Positions 25,024 through 34,113 of a DNA stretch of 64,000 nucleotides are shown here, piece by piece; within the stretch, counting starts at the first letter, position 1, and every line of letters starts with the position of its first letter. The stretch comes from Litorilituus sediminis. Lineage in GTDB: Bacteria; Pseudomonadota; Gammaproteobacteria; Enterobacterales; Alteromonadaceae. Below the pieces are notes generated by a model that saw nothing but the letters and a program-made list of their open reading frames with translations, ran no database searches and had not been told where the DNA came from. The position numbers and the translations under genes are program-made. The stretch lies in NCBI RefSeq assembly GCF_004295665.1, contig NZ_CP034759.1, forward strand, positions 744,001 to 808,000. The letters run 5' to 3'.

Positions 25024-26436
25024 CTAGCCCGCTGCGATGCGCTCTTCAACAACAGCCAAGGCTAAATCAATACGCGCTAACACTTTATCTTTAGCTAATA
25101 AAGCAAGTGTTACATCTAATGACGGCGAATTACCACCACCAGTTGCTGCAACACGCAGTGGCATACCTACTTTGCCCATGCCCACTTCTAGCTCTTCAGC
25201 CGTGGCATTAATTGCCGCATGAATCGCTTCTGCTTGCCAGTTATCTAATGCTGCTAGTTTTTCTTTCACTAACTGTAATGGCTCTTTTGCAACCCCACGT
25301 AAGTGTTTTTTCGCCGCTTTTGCTTCAAACTCGGTAAAATCTTGGTAGAAATAAGTAGAAATTTCAGCCATTTCTTTCAATGTTTTTACGCGATCTGCCT
25401 GAATTTTTACAATCTCAGCAAGCTCTGGGCCATTATCTGTATTAATGCCTTGATCTTCCATGTGCCATGCTAAGTGCTTAGCAACATAACTTGGCTCCAT
25501 GGTTTTCATATAATGCTGGTTTACCCAAATTAACTTATCAGTATTAAAACCAGACGGCGCGCGGTTACAATCTTTTAAGTCAAATAACTCAATCATTTCT
25601 TCACGCGAGAAAATTTCTTGATCGCCATGAGACCAACCAAGACGCACTAAATAGTTAAGTAATGCTTCTGGTAAGTAACCGTCATCACGGTACTGCATCA
25701 CACTTACCGCACCATGACGTTTAGACAAGCGCTTACCGTCATCACCTAAAATCATAGGAATATGAGCATACTCAGGTATTTCTGCTCCTAGGGCTTTTAA
25801 AATATTAATTTGTTTCGGTGTATTTGAGATATGGTCATCACCACGAACCACATGAGATACTTTCATATCCCAATCATCAACAACAACGGTTAAGTTGTAG
25901 GTAGGTGTACCATCGGTACGCGCAATAATTAAATCATCAAGTTGCTCATTACTAATAGTAATATCACCTTTAACCATATCTTTAATGACCACATCACCAT
26001 CTAACGGGTTTTTAAAGCGAATAACATACGGCTTATCTTCTGGGTAATCAGTACGATCACGCCACATACCATTGTACTTTTCAATTTCACCTTTAGCCTT
26101 TGCTTCTTCACGCATGGCTTCCACTTCTTCCGCGCTGCAATAACAACGATAAGCGTTACCAGACTCAAGCAGCTGGGCAATAACTTCTTTATAACGGTCA
26201 AAACGCTTTGTTTGGAAATAAGGGCCGTGAGTCCATTCAAGGTTTAACCAATTCATACCATCCATAATGGCATCAACTGACGCTTGAGTTGAACGTTCTA
26301 AATCAGTATCTTCAATACGTAAAATGAAGTTACCACCGTTCTTTTGTGCATATAACCAGCTATATAAAGCAGTACGAGCACCACCAACATGTAAATAACC
26401 AGTTGGGCTTGGTGCGAAGCGAGTTGTTAAAGTCAT
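25024..26436 (-). CDS. gltX: Glutamyl-tRNA synthetase
   Basis: 470 residues, normal length. The class I signature [10 protein letters not shown] (residues 10-19) and KRLSKR (about 235-240) form the ATP site. The acceptor-binding and helical anticodon-binding parts follow. It charges tRNA-Glu. CYC near residues 98-100 is kept, but the second half of the zinc site seen in E. coli (CRH-type) is not, so it is probably a zinc-free form. It lies next to a tRNA-Val cluster, as in many gammaproteobacteria where gltX neighbours tRNA genes. Confidence 0.97.
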   Translation of the reverse strand: MTLTTRFAPSPTGYLHVGGARTALYSWLYAQKNGGNFILRIEDTDLERSTQASVDAIMDGMNWLNLEWTHGPYFQTKRFDRYKEVIAQLLESGNAYRCYCSAEEVEAMREEAKAKGEIEKYNGMWRDRTDYPEDKPYVIRFKNPLDGDVVIKDMVKGDITISNEQLDDLIIARTDGTPTYNLTVVVDDWDMKVSHVVRGDDHISNTPKQINILKALGAEIPEYAHIPMILGDDGKRLSKRHGAVSVMQYRDDGYLPEALLNYLVRLGWSHGDQEIFSREEMIELFDLKDCNRAPSGFNTDKLIWVNQHYMKTMEPSYVAKHLAWHMEDQGINTDNGPELAEIVKIQADRVKTLKEMAEISTYFYQDFTEFEAKAAKKHLRGVAKEPLQLVKEKLAALDNWQAEAIHAAINATAEELEVGMGKVGMPLRVAATGGGNSPSLDVTLALLAKDKVLARIDLALAVVEERIAAG

Positions 26437-26683
26437 AAAATTCTCAAATCAGATATAGCAAGAAGCTGACTTCCTGCTAGGCGTAAAAAATTGCCCCGCA
26501 TTTTAGCACTGCAATCAGTGTAATTCACCTGCTAGATGTAATTATTGGCGAGAATTTATTGTGAAATTTAGGTAGTTTACTTTATCAAGCAAGTAAAAAT
26601 GCTGGTAAATTCAGCTTTATGAGCAAAAATAAATCAAACAAACAATAAATCAAAAAAAATTGTTGGAAATACTAGTTTTTCTG

Positions 26684-26711
26684 TTGACAGCTTTTTCGAT
26701 CTCCCTATAAT
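26684..26711 (+). promoter_or_regulatory. Promoter of the tRNA-Val cluster
   Basis: TTGACA (26684-26689), a 16-bp spacer and TATAAT (26706-26711), followed by a GC-rich stretch ACGCCCCC typical of stringently controlled stable-RNA promoters. The first tRNA starts 17 bp further on. Confidence 0.9.
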
Positions 26712-26727
26712 ACGCCCCCACAGAGAC

Positions 26728-26803
26728 GGACGATTAGCTCAGTTGGGAGAGCACCGCCCTTACAAGGCGGGGGTCACTGGTTCAAGCCCAGTATCGTCCA
26801 CCA
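26728..26803 (+). tRNA. tRNA-Val (anticodon UAC), copy 1
   Basis: 76 nt: acceptor GGACGAT with ATCGTCC, D-arm GCTCAGTTGGGAGAGC, anticodon arm CCGCC-CTTACAA-GGCGG, T-arm ACTGG-TTCAAGC-CCAGT, encoded CCA. Confidence 0.97.
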
Positions 26804-26911
26804 CTTTATTTAATTATAAAGTTAGTGTGAGTTGTTATTATTTGAAACGTTAAAGCCCGCTCTCATAATAATGTCCACCATTCTTTGCCATAAAGAATTA
26901 AAACTCAAAAT

Positions 26912-26987
26912 GGACGATTAGCTCAGTTGGGAGAGCACCGCCCTTACAAGGCGGGGGTCACTGGTTCAAGCCCAGTATCGTCCACCA
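26912..26987 (+). tRNA. tRNA-Val (anticodon UAC), copy 2
   Basis: Identical to copy 1. It follows after a 108-bp spacer that is repeated between all copies (unit 184-185 bp). Confidence 0.97.
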
Positions 26988-27096
26988 CTTTATTTAATTA
27001 TAAAGTTAGTGTGAGTTGTTATTATTTGAAAAGGTTCAAGCCCGCTCTCATAATAATGTCCACCATTCTTTGCCATAAAGAATTAAAGCTCAAAAT

Positions 27097-27172
27097 GGAC
27101 GATTAGCTCAGTTGGGAGAGCACCGCCCTTACAAGGCGGGGGTCACTGGTTCAAGCCCAGTATCGTCCACCA
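27097..27172 (+). tRNA. tRNA-Val (anticodon UAC), copy 3
   Basis: Identical to copies 1 and 2, with encoded CCA. Confidence 0.97.
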
Positions 27173-27281
27173 CTTTATTTCATAATAAAGTTAATGTGAG
27201 TTGTTATTATTTGAAAAGGTTCAAGCCCGCTCTCATAATAATGTCCACCATTCTTTGCCATAAAGAATTAAAACTCAAAAT

Positions 27282-27357
27282 GGACGATTAGCTCAGTTGG
27301 GAGAGCACCGCCCTTACAAGGCGGGGGTCACTGGTTCAAGCCCAGTATCGTCCACCA
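27282..27357 (+). tRNA. tRNA-Val (anticodon UAC), copy 4
   Basis: Identical to the others, and the last intact one. The decayed repeats begin right after it. Confidence 0.97.
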
Positions 27358-27420
27358 TCTATATTTCTTTACTCTTAATAAACTTTTTATATTTATTCTA
27401 TATGCGTACGCTTCTTTTGT

Positions 27421-28260
27421 GAAAAACACCTTCTGCTCTTTACAACCCGCACCACGTCACTGGTTCAAGCCCTCTAACAATCACCATCTACACATTCGTT
27501 TATCTTAAAAAATCAACGAGCCTTTAAATTTTTTCAGCTATTTTGCGTGGAAAGCACCTTCTGCTCTTTACAACCCGCACCAAATCACTGGCTCAAGCCC
27601 AGTATCGTCCACCATCTACTCATCCTTTTATCTTAAAAAATCAACGAGCCTTTAAATTTTTTCAGCTATTTTGCATGAAAAGCACCTTCTGCTCTTTACA
27701 ACCCGCGCCAAGTCACTGGTTCAAGCCCAGTATCGTCCACCATCTACTTATCCTTTTATCTTAAAAAATCAACGAGCCTTTAAATTTTTTCAGCTATTTT
27801 GCGTGAAAAGCACCTTCTGCTCTTTACAACCCGCACCAAGTCATTGGTTCAAGCCCAGTATCGTCCACCATCTACTTATCCTTTTATCTTAAAAAATCAA
27901 CAAGCCTTTAAATTTTTTCAGCTATTTTGCATGAAAAGCACCTTCTGCTCTTTACAGCCCGCACCAAGTCACTGGCTCAAGCCCAGTATCGTCCACCATC
28001 TTACTGCCTTTACTCTAAATCAGCTAAACGAAGTCTTAACTTAAGAAATATTTGCGTATTTTTTACGTGAAAAGCACCTTCTACTCTTTACAACCCGCAC
28101 CAAGTCATTGGTTCAAGCCCAGTATCAATCACCATCTTATTTATCTCATTATTTAAATAATAAAAATCAAACAAATTACCGATAAGTTAACCTATTTGCG
28201 GCTACTTTTTCGCGGAAAACACCTTCTACTCTTTACAAGCCGATGCAAGTTACTAATTTA
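27421..28260 (+). repeat. Tandem array of decayed tRNA-Val 3' halves
   Basis: About seven repeats, the central ones exactly 128 bp apart. Each has AAAGCACCTTCTGCTCTTTACAA (a worn D-stem end and anticodon loop), then TCACTGGTTCAAGCCCAG and TATCGTCCACCA, the T-arm and acceptor end of the four real tRNAs. CCA ends fall at about 27614, 27742, 27870, 27998 and 28134; the first (27486) and last repeats are more worn. The 5' acceptor half is missing, so none can be a tRNA. Short repeated frames across it are not genes. Confidence 0.9.
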
Positions 28261-28268
28261 AATTCTGA

Positions 28269-29201
28269 TTAATTATCCAATTCACCCGCTTTTACGGATA
28301 AAATATCGCAATTAACATTATCTAGAATTTTTTCAACCGTATTACCAACAAATAGATTTTCCTCTGCCATGCCCATAATAAGTAAATCAGCTTGAGTTTC
28401 TTCCACTAATTTAGGTAATTCATAATCAGCTGAGCCTACTTGTAAATGGGTTACGCCTTCTGCAAAACCGTAATCATCGACTAACTCATTAAACAAACGT
28501 TCATGGTGATGCTTTATACTTTGATGATAACTTTCAAAGTCCATGGTATTCATACCATGATCGCCACCAATTGCATTCATACCTTGCCATAGCTCTGCGC
28601 CTAGCGGCTGATAACAATGGCACACATGAATTTCACTCTCAAATAGCGCCACTAAGCCAATCGTCATATCTAAAATAATTTTATCTAAGGCTTTGGGTTT
28701 ATTGTGAGTTTGGCTAGGATCAACTGCCGCCATAATTGTTTTATAAGGCGCTTCAGTTAGGCTACGAGTTAACAATAAAGGAACTTGGCAATGCTGTAAT
28801 AATTGCCAATCACTTGGATTAAAAAGAATTTTATTTAATCGTGAAGATTGATGTGTTGATTTTACGACTAAGTCAGCCTCACTTTGCGCTAATTTTTCAC
28901 AAATCGCTGTGGTTATATTTTTATGCCAAACCACATCCAGTTTAATCGTTAAGCCCTGTTCAACAACACAGGGTAAATAGGTTTCTAACCACCTAAGTTT
29001 AGATGCTAAATACTCCTGTTGTAATGCTGCAACCTGCTCTTTATCAAAGCCCCATGGGCTAACAATGTCTTTATGATATGCTGCTAAAAACAATTCTATT
29101 GTCGCTGATGTTTCCTTGGCTATTTTAATCGCTTGAATCAATGCCGGCTGGTGATCGCTCATAGGTTGCATCACAACCAAAATGTGCTTAATGTCTTTCA
29201 T
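28269..29201 (-). CDS. Tandem universal stress protein (UspE-like)
   Basis: 310 residues with two Usp domains: residues 1-145 (HILVVMQPMSDHQPALIQAI) and 150-310 (YKTIMAAVDPS, then DLLIMGMAEENLFVGNTVEKIL). The end of the second domain has the FVGNTVEKIL phosphate-loop remnant but not the full G-2-G-9-G motif, as in non-ATP-binding members. Cytosolic. UspE-type proteins act in stress survival and motility. Divergent from the phosphorylase gene across a 222-bp gap. Confidence 0.9.
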   Translation of the reverse strand: MKDIKHILVVMQPMSDHQPALIQAIKIAKETSATIELFLAAYHKDIVSPWGFDKEQVAALQQEYLASKLRWLETYLPCVVEQGLTIKLDVVWHKNITTAICEKLAQSEADLVVKSTHQSSRLNKILFNPSDWQLLQHCQVPLLLTRSLTEAPYKTIMAAVDPSQTHNKPKALDKIILDMTIGLVALFESEIHVCHCYQPLGAELWQGMNAIGGDHGMNTMDFESYHQSIKHHHERLFNELVDDYGFAEGVTHLQVGSADYELPKLVEETQADLLIMGMAEENLFVGNTVEKILDNVNCDILSVKAGELDN

Positions 29202-29423
29202 AATTTTCTCCCATACCTTGCCTTATTGAGCGCTAAAAAACATACCTCTCTTCTATTAAAACTAGCGTGACATTTAGCTGATAGCAAAGTGTGTAAACAC
29301 CTGTAGGTTATTACTTTGATCTACCTAAAGTTTAGCCGCTTTTATCATAGTGCTGACTCGCGATTTTTACTGATTTTACTAGACTTAACGCTAAAGGCTT
29401 AAATTATTCAGGACTTATGATTT

Positions 29424-30953
29424 ATGCTCAGAGTTAAAGCTTTGGCAATTGACACCCTTCAAGAGAATGTTGCCTACTTACACAGAGATTGCCCTCTGTA
29501 CAGTATTGAAGGCTTGCAAGCCTTGATGAAAATAGAAGTATTTTGCCAAACCAAACAACCAGCTATCGTTGCGGTACTTAATATTGTTGATGATACAAAG
29601 ATACTCGATATTGATGAACTAGGTCTGAGTAGTCAGGCTTTTAAACAATTAGCCAAAAAAAATGGCAGTATTGTTAGTATTGCCCCTGCCAAGCCACCTC
29701 GGTCATTAACCGCTGTCCATAAAAAGATCTCTGGCGAAGCCCTTAACAAGGATGAATTTCAACAAATTTGCCAAGATATACTGCAAAGTCGCTACTCAAA
29801 AATGGAAATTGCCGCATTTTTAGTAGCCTGTAGCCACAGTGGCTTAGAGCGAGAAGAAATCTTTTTTTTAACTAAAGCTATGGTTGAATCTGGCGAGCGA
29901 TTAAATTGGGGCGAGTCAATTGTTGTCGATAAGCACTGTATTGGCGGAATTCCAGGAAACAGAACAACCATGATAGTCATGCCCATTATTGCCGCGCATG
30001 GTATGTTGATGCCAAAAACCTCTAGTCGGGCAATTACCTCCCCTGCTGGTACCGCAGATACTATGGAAGTGCTTGCCCAAGTTGAACTATCAATTCAGCA
30101 AATGCAAGCGGTAGTACAACAACATAAAGGTATGCTCACTTGGGGCGGCACAGCTAAGCTCGCACCAGTAGACGATATGCTTATTTCTGTGGAAAGGCCA
30201 TTATCAATGGACTCTACAGGGCAAATGGTGGCCTCAATTCTGTCCAAAAAAATAGCCGCAGGCTCTACTCACCTTTTGATTGATATTCCCGTTGGCCCCT
30301 CAGCTAAAGTGCATCACAATCAGCAAGCATTAAAACTGCGAAAACTATTTGAATATATTGGCGACTTATTTGGCTTGTATATCGATGTGGTAATTTCTGA
30401 CGGCTCTCAACCTATCGGCAATGGCGTTGGTCCTGCACTTGAGGCAAGAGATGTGCAATTGGTATTGCAAAACGACCCAAAAGCGCCCTTCGACTTAAGA
30501 GAAAAGTCACTACGCTTAGCTGGCAGAATTTTAGAGTTTGATCCTGATGTTAGAGGCGGTCAAGGCTATATTCTCGCTCGAGACATACTAGAGTCAGGCC
30601 GTGCTGATGAAAAAATGCAGGCCATTATTAACGCGCAAGGTAAACAAACATCAGCTATCAGCCAAGTGCCTTTTCAATTTGCTGTTTGTGCAAAAACATC
30701 TGGCTTTGTCCAAGCCATAGATAACTTAATCATAGCGACAACAGCAAGTTTAGCGGGGGCTCCAACAGATAAGCGTGCCGGTATTGATTTAATCAAAAAA
30801 GTGCATGATAAAGTAAATCAAGGGGATACCTTATTTATTATCTATGCCGGTTATAAAAGCGAATTTGATTTTGCCACCGATTACGCTAAACGCAATAACG
30901 CTTACCACATCAGTAAAAGCAAACCTCAACAACAAGATAATTACTTTATTTAA
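29424..30953 (+). CDS. Thymidine/AMP phosphorylase-family protein (long form)
   Basis: 509 residues. An extra N-terminal domain of about 85 residues precedes a DeoA-like core: SRYSKMEIAAFLVACSHSG, DKHCIGGIPGNRTTMIV, then the phosphate and substrate loops SSRAITSPAGTADTMEVLA. The long form with GIPGNRT is the type shared by archaeal AMP phosphorylase and a bacterial putative thymidine phosphorylase group. It splits a nucleoside or NMP with phosphate; which substrate is used here cannot be read from the sequence. It is 25 bp upstream of a PRPP-synthetase-like gene and surely cotranscribed. Confidence 0.88.
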   Translation: MLRVKALAIDTLQENVAYLHRDCPLYSIEGLQALMKIEVFCQTKQPAIVAVLNIVDDTKILDIDELGLSSQAFKQLAKKNGSIVSIAPAKPPRSLTAVHKKISGEALNKDEFQQICQDILQSRYSKMEIAAFLVACSHSGLEREEIFFLTKAMVESGERLNWGESIVVDKHCIGGIPGNRTTMIVMPIIAAHGMLMPKTSSRAITSPAGTADTMEVLAQVELSIQQMQAVVQQHKGMLTWGGTAKLAPVDDMLISVERPLSMDSTGQMVASILSKKIAAGSTHLLIDIPVGPSAKVHHNQQALKLRKLFEYIGDLFGLYIDVVISDGSQPIGNGVGPALEARDVQLVLQNDPKAPFDLREKSLRLAGRILEFDPDVRGGQGYILARDILESGRADEKMQAIINAQGKQTSAISQVPFQFAVCAKTSGFVQAIDNLIIATTASLAGAPTDKRAGIDLIKKVHDKVNQGDTLFIIYAGYKSEFDFATDYAKRNNAYHISKSKPQQQDNYFI

Positions 30954-30978
30954 ACCAGTATAATTAACGAGTAGCAAG

Positions 30979-31863
30979 ATGATTTTAGCTTTTCAAGATT
31001 ACGCATTACCAGCACAACAATTAGCTAAGCAATTAAAACTCCCCATGTCTTGGGTTAAGTTGCATAAATTCCCTGATGGTGAAACAAAAGTTACTCTGCC
31101 AGCAAAATTACCCGAACATGTCATTATCTGTCGCACTTTAAACCAACCTAATGAGAAACTTATTGAGTTGATCTTAACGGCAAGTGCCGCAAAAACTCTC
31201 GGAGCAAAATATATCACCTTAGTTGCCCCTTATTTATGCTACATGCGCCAAGACATAGCCTTTTCATCAGGCGAAGCAATAAGCCAACAAATCATAGGTC
31301 AATTACTTGCCAACTATTTTGATGAAGTGGTGACTATAGATCCCCATTTACACCGCATTAACCAGCTTAGCCAAGTGATACCAAACACCAAAGCAGTAAG
31401 CTTACATGCCACTGCGGCAATGGCCCAATATATCCAAACGCATTATTCTGCTCCTTTTATTATCGGGCCAGATATCGAGTCAAGCCAGTGGGTACAAGCA
31501 TTGGCACTACCACAACAATGGCCATGCTCCGTAGCCGAAAAAGTCCGCCTAAGTGATACCCAAGTAACCATTAAACTGGCAAAAACTCATGAAGGTGAGC
31601 TAAGCGATAAAGAAGTCATTATCATTGATGATATTGCCAGCACCGGTAAAACATTAGAGCAAACAGTAAAACTGTTATTACCTTATACGCCAAAAAGCAT
31701 TTCAATTATGGTCAGTCATGCTTTTTTTGTTGATGAAGCAATCGATAGACTAAAAGCCTTAGGCGTTAACCATATTTGCAGCTCAGACTGCATTTTGCAC
31801 GCAACAACTCGTTTTAGTGTTATAGAGACCATTGCCGAATATTTAACTGCCGCAACCCCTTAA
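30979..31863 (+). CDS. Ribose-phosphate pyrophosphokinase-like protein
   Basis: 294 residues, a PRPP synthetase fold of two phosphoribosyltransferase-like halves. KFPDGETKVTLPAKLP, YLCYMRQD, VVTIDPHLHRI and the PRPP loop IIIDDIASTGKT are all present. It is shorter than the main Prs (about 315), with a shortened regulatory loop, like archaeal class III enzymes. With the upstream phosphorylase it may turn ribose phosphates released from nucleotides back into PRPP, which is an inference from the pairing. Confidence 0.87.
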   Translation: MILAFQDYALPAQQLAKQLKLPMSWVKLHKFPDGETKVTLPAKLPEHVIICRTLNQPNEKLIELILTASAAKTLGAKYITLVAPYLCYMRQDIAFSSGEAISQQIIGQLLANYFDEVVTIDPHLHRINQLSQVIPNTKAVSLHATAAMAQYIQTHYSAPFIIGPDIESSQWVQALALPQQWPCSVAEKVRLSDTQVTIKLAKTHEGELSDKEVIIIDDIASTGKTLEQTVKLLLPYTPKSISIMVSHAFFVDEAIDRLKALGVNHICSSDCILHATTRFSVIETIAEYLTAATP

Positions 31864-31960
31864 TTGCCTCAATCGCTCAGCTAAAACCTCTGGAACTTGA
31901 GCTTTGTAGCATAAACTTTGCTAGAATATGCGACTTAAAACCGTTAGCAAGAAAATCATC

Positions 31961-32350
31961 ATGTCAGATAACCAACTCATTATTGAATTAAACCAACAAC
32001 CCATTGAACTTTGTAAACTTCTTAAAGTAGCCGATCTCGTTGGCGGTGGCGGCGAAGCTAAAATTGTCATTAGTGAAGGCTATGTCTTTGTAAATGGTGA
32101 AGTGGAATATCAAAAGCGAAAAAAAATATATCACCAAGATGTGATTGAGTTTAACGGTAATTTATTACAAGTCATTATCAATGAAGATTTAGCTGATGAA
32201 GACATAACTAATGAAGACGTAACTGATAACGCGGATACTAGCGCTGAAGAAGTTCACGCTCAAAAAAGTGCTCCAAGTTGCACAAAAGCAGCAGATAAAA
32301 AGCCGCAAACAACCAATGAACCGAAAAAAAGAAGACCTATTTCTTTTTAA
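31961..32350 (+). CDS. S4-domain RNA-binding protein (YbcJ-like)
   Basis: About 129 residues from ATG 31961; the frame is open 11 codons further up. The S4 fold covers residues 10-75: IELCKLLKVADLVGGGGEAKIVISEGYVFVNGEVEYQKRKKI, as in YbcJ. An acidic linker and a basic tail (NEPKKRRPISF) follow and are longer than in YbcJ, which is only about 70 residues. Probably binds structured RNA. Confidence 0.87.
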   Translation: MSDNQLIIELNQQPIELCKLLKVADLVGGGGEAKIVISEGYVFVNGEVEYQKRKKIYHQDVIEFNGNLLQVIINEDLADEDITNEDVTDNADTSAEEVHAQKSAPSCTKAADKKPQTTNEPKKRRPISF

Positions 32351-32407
32351 GCAAACATTCATTATATAAGAGCGGATAAATTATTTATCCGCTCTTATGT
32401 CGCAAAG

Positions 32408-32893
32408 CTAGCTAAGTTTCTTCTCCCAAAACATCGCTTTACCCATTTTTTCATCTAACTCATAACCTGCAAAGCCAAGCTTTTTATAAGCATTTTGTGC
32501 TACGGTATTACCTTCTAAAACCTCTAGGGTTAATTTACAACAACCACGCGCTACGGCTATTTTTTCAACTTCTTCAAATAACTTACCACTTATGCCTTTA
32601 CCGCGAAATTCAGGTAAAACGCCACAATCATGAATGTTAATTAATGGCTTACACTTAAACGTAGAAAAGCCTTCAACACAATTCACTATACCTGCTGGTT
32701 TATCATCAACATAACAAAGTACTGAAAATACATCCGATCGCTTACGCAGCTCAATAATCAGATTCTGCTTAACATAGTCAGATAAGGGCTCGCCACCTCC
32801 CATAGGGTCAATTGCATAGCCATTAAGTAATAATAAAATATCGTCAGCGTGCTGAGCATTATTATAATCGGCTTGTACTAATTTAATTTTCAT
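32408..32893 (-). CDS. GNAT-family N-acetyltransferase
   Basis: 161 residues. The acetyl-CoA loop is GVLPEFRGKGISGKLFEEVEK (RGKGIS is the Q/RxxGxG/A motif), followed by GCCKLTLEVLEGNTVAQNAYKKLGF, the standard C-terminal GNAT strand and helix. Substrate unknown. Divergent from the channel gene. Confidence 0.9.
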   Translation of the reverse strand: MKIKLVQADYNNAQHADDILLLLNGYAIDPMGGGEPLSDYVKQNLIIELRKRSDVFSVLCYVDDKPAGIVNCVEGFSTFKCKPLINIHDCGVLPEFRGKGISGKLFEEVEKIAVARGCCKLTLEVLEGNTVAQNAYKKLGFAGYELDEKMGKAMFWEKKLS

Positions 32894-32954
32894 TGAAACC
32901 TCGTGTTTGGCTATTCAAATAACATTTTTGAGTAAGGCGCACTATACTCTAAAA

Positions 32955-33953
32955 ATGAATAAAATAAAGACGCTTTGCCAATATAACGACCCAGATAATC
33001 ATGATGGTAAGTCGCATAAGTGCCCTTTAGAAGCTAATGATTCTGGTTTTTGTTATTGGCACGACAAGTCTATCGATAAGTCTGGGCCAGAAGTTAAACA
33101 AGCCTTAGTTGATTATGCTCGAAGTGACGGCATGCTAAGAGGGCTAGTTTTAACCAAAGCGCAACTAGAAGGCATAGATTTAGTTAATCATCATAAAAAA
33201 GTTGGCTATGACTTTTCCCACTGTGATCTTTACCACGCCAATTTAAAAGGTGGTCATCTTTTTAATATTAATTTAACAAACGCTAGCATAATGAAAGCGG
33301 ATTTACGTGAGGCAAATTTAAACTGCGCCAATTTAGAAAATGCCAATATGCTTGGCGTAAAATGGTTAGGTAGTAAATTTGAAAATATAAAGTTTGGCGC
33401 AAAACTCAAACAAGAAAAAGACGCGAAAGCCGCAAAAAACGCTGGTAACACGACAGCATCCATTGACTATTTAGAGCAAGCAGAAGAAATCTATAGAGAC
33501 TTAAGAAAACACGCAGAGCACGAAGGCATATTTACCCTCTCAGGCTTTTTTATTCAAAAAGAGCTGACCATGAGGCGCTTACAATTGCCGCGGTATAGCT
33601 TTAAACGCCTTTTGTCGAAAATGGTAGATATATTTTGCGGTTATGGCGAAGCGCCACTAAGAATTATCGGCTTATCAATTGCCATCATTTTTTTATGCGC
33701 CCTGTTGTATTCTTTTACCGGACTAAATTATCAAGATTCAATTCAAACCATAAGTAGCGATAATACCTTAAAAGAAAACTTTGGCCTGTTCCTATCTTCG
33801 TTGTATTACTCAGTAGTAACCTTTACTACGCTAGGTTATGGCGACTTCACTCCTGTTGGCTTATCTCGAGCAATAGCCGCGGTTGAAGCTTTTACTGGCA
33901 GCTTTACCATTGCCTTATTTGTTGTTGTTTTTGTTAAAAAAATGACCAGATAG
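32955..33953 (+). CDS. Pentapeptide-repeat protein fused to a potassium channel pore
   Basis: About 332 residues from ATG 32955; the frame is open 16 codons further up. The N-terminal part has a Cys/His cluster (LCQYND, HKCPLEANDSGFCYWHD), possibly metal-binding. Residues 75-150 are pentapeptide repeats (ANLKGGHLFNINLTNASIMKADLREANLN). A coiled helix follows, then two transmembrane helices around the selectivity filter TTLGYGDF. It is an inner-membrane ion channel with a cytosolic beta-helix. Confidence 0.9.
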   Translation: MNKIKTLCQYNDPDNHDGKSHKCPLEANDSGFCYWHDKSIDKSGPEVKQALVDYARSDGMLRGLVLTKAQLEGIDLVNHHKKVGYDFSHCDLYHANLKGGHLFNINLTNASIMKADLREANLNCANLENANMLGVKWLGSKFENIKFGAKLKQEKDAKAAKNAGNTTASIDYLEQAEEIYRDLRKHAEHEGIFTLSGFFIQKELTMRRLQLPRYSFKRLLSKMVDIFCGYGEAPLRIIGLSIAIIFLCALLYSFTGLNYQDSIQTISSDNTLKENFGLFLSSLYYSVVTFTTLGYGDFTPVGLSRAIAAVEAFTGSFTIALFVVVFVKKMTR

Positions 33954-34113
33954 AATGTGATAATTTTGTCCATAGCAAGCCTAACGATTATACGTTCAGC
34001 AAACTTCTGATAACTAATTGCTATATCTTTACCATTAATACTTCTGCAAGCTGTTTTCCCCTGCTAGAATACGGGCAATTTTATTTAACGCTTTATTACG
34101 GAATTATCTAGCA

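Noticed and set aside
27543-28044. Three overlapping 73- to 81-residue repeated frames
   Set aside because: They are chance translations of the 128-bp decayed tRNA repeats; the period is not a multiple of three, so each repeat changes frame.
27358-28268. Possible CRISPR array
   Set aside because: The repeat unit is the whole 128 bp, without unique spacers, and its conserved part is a tRNA end; no cas genes are near.
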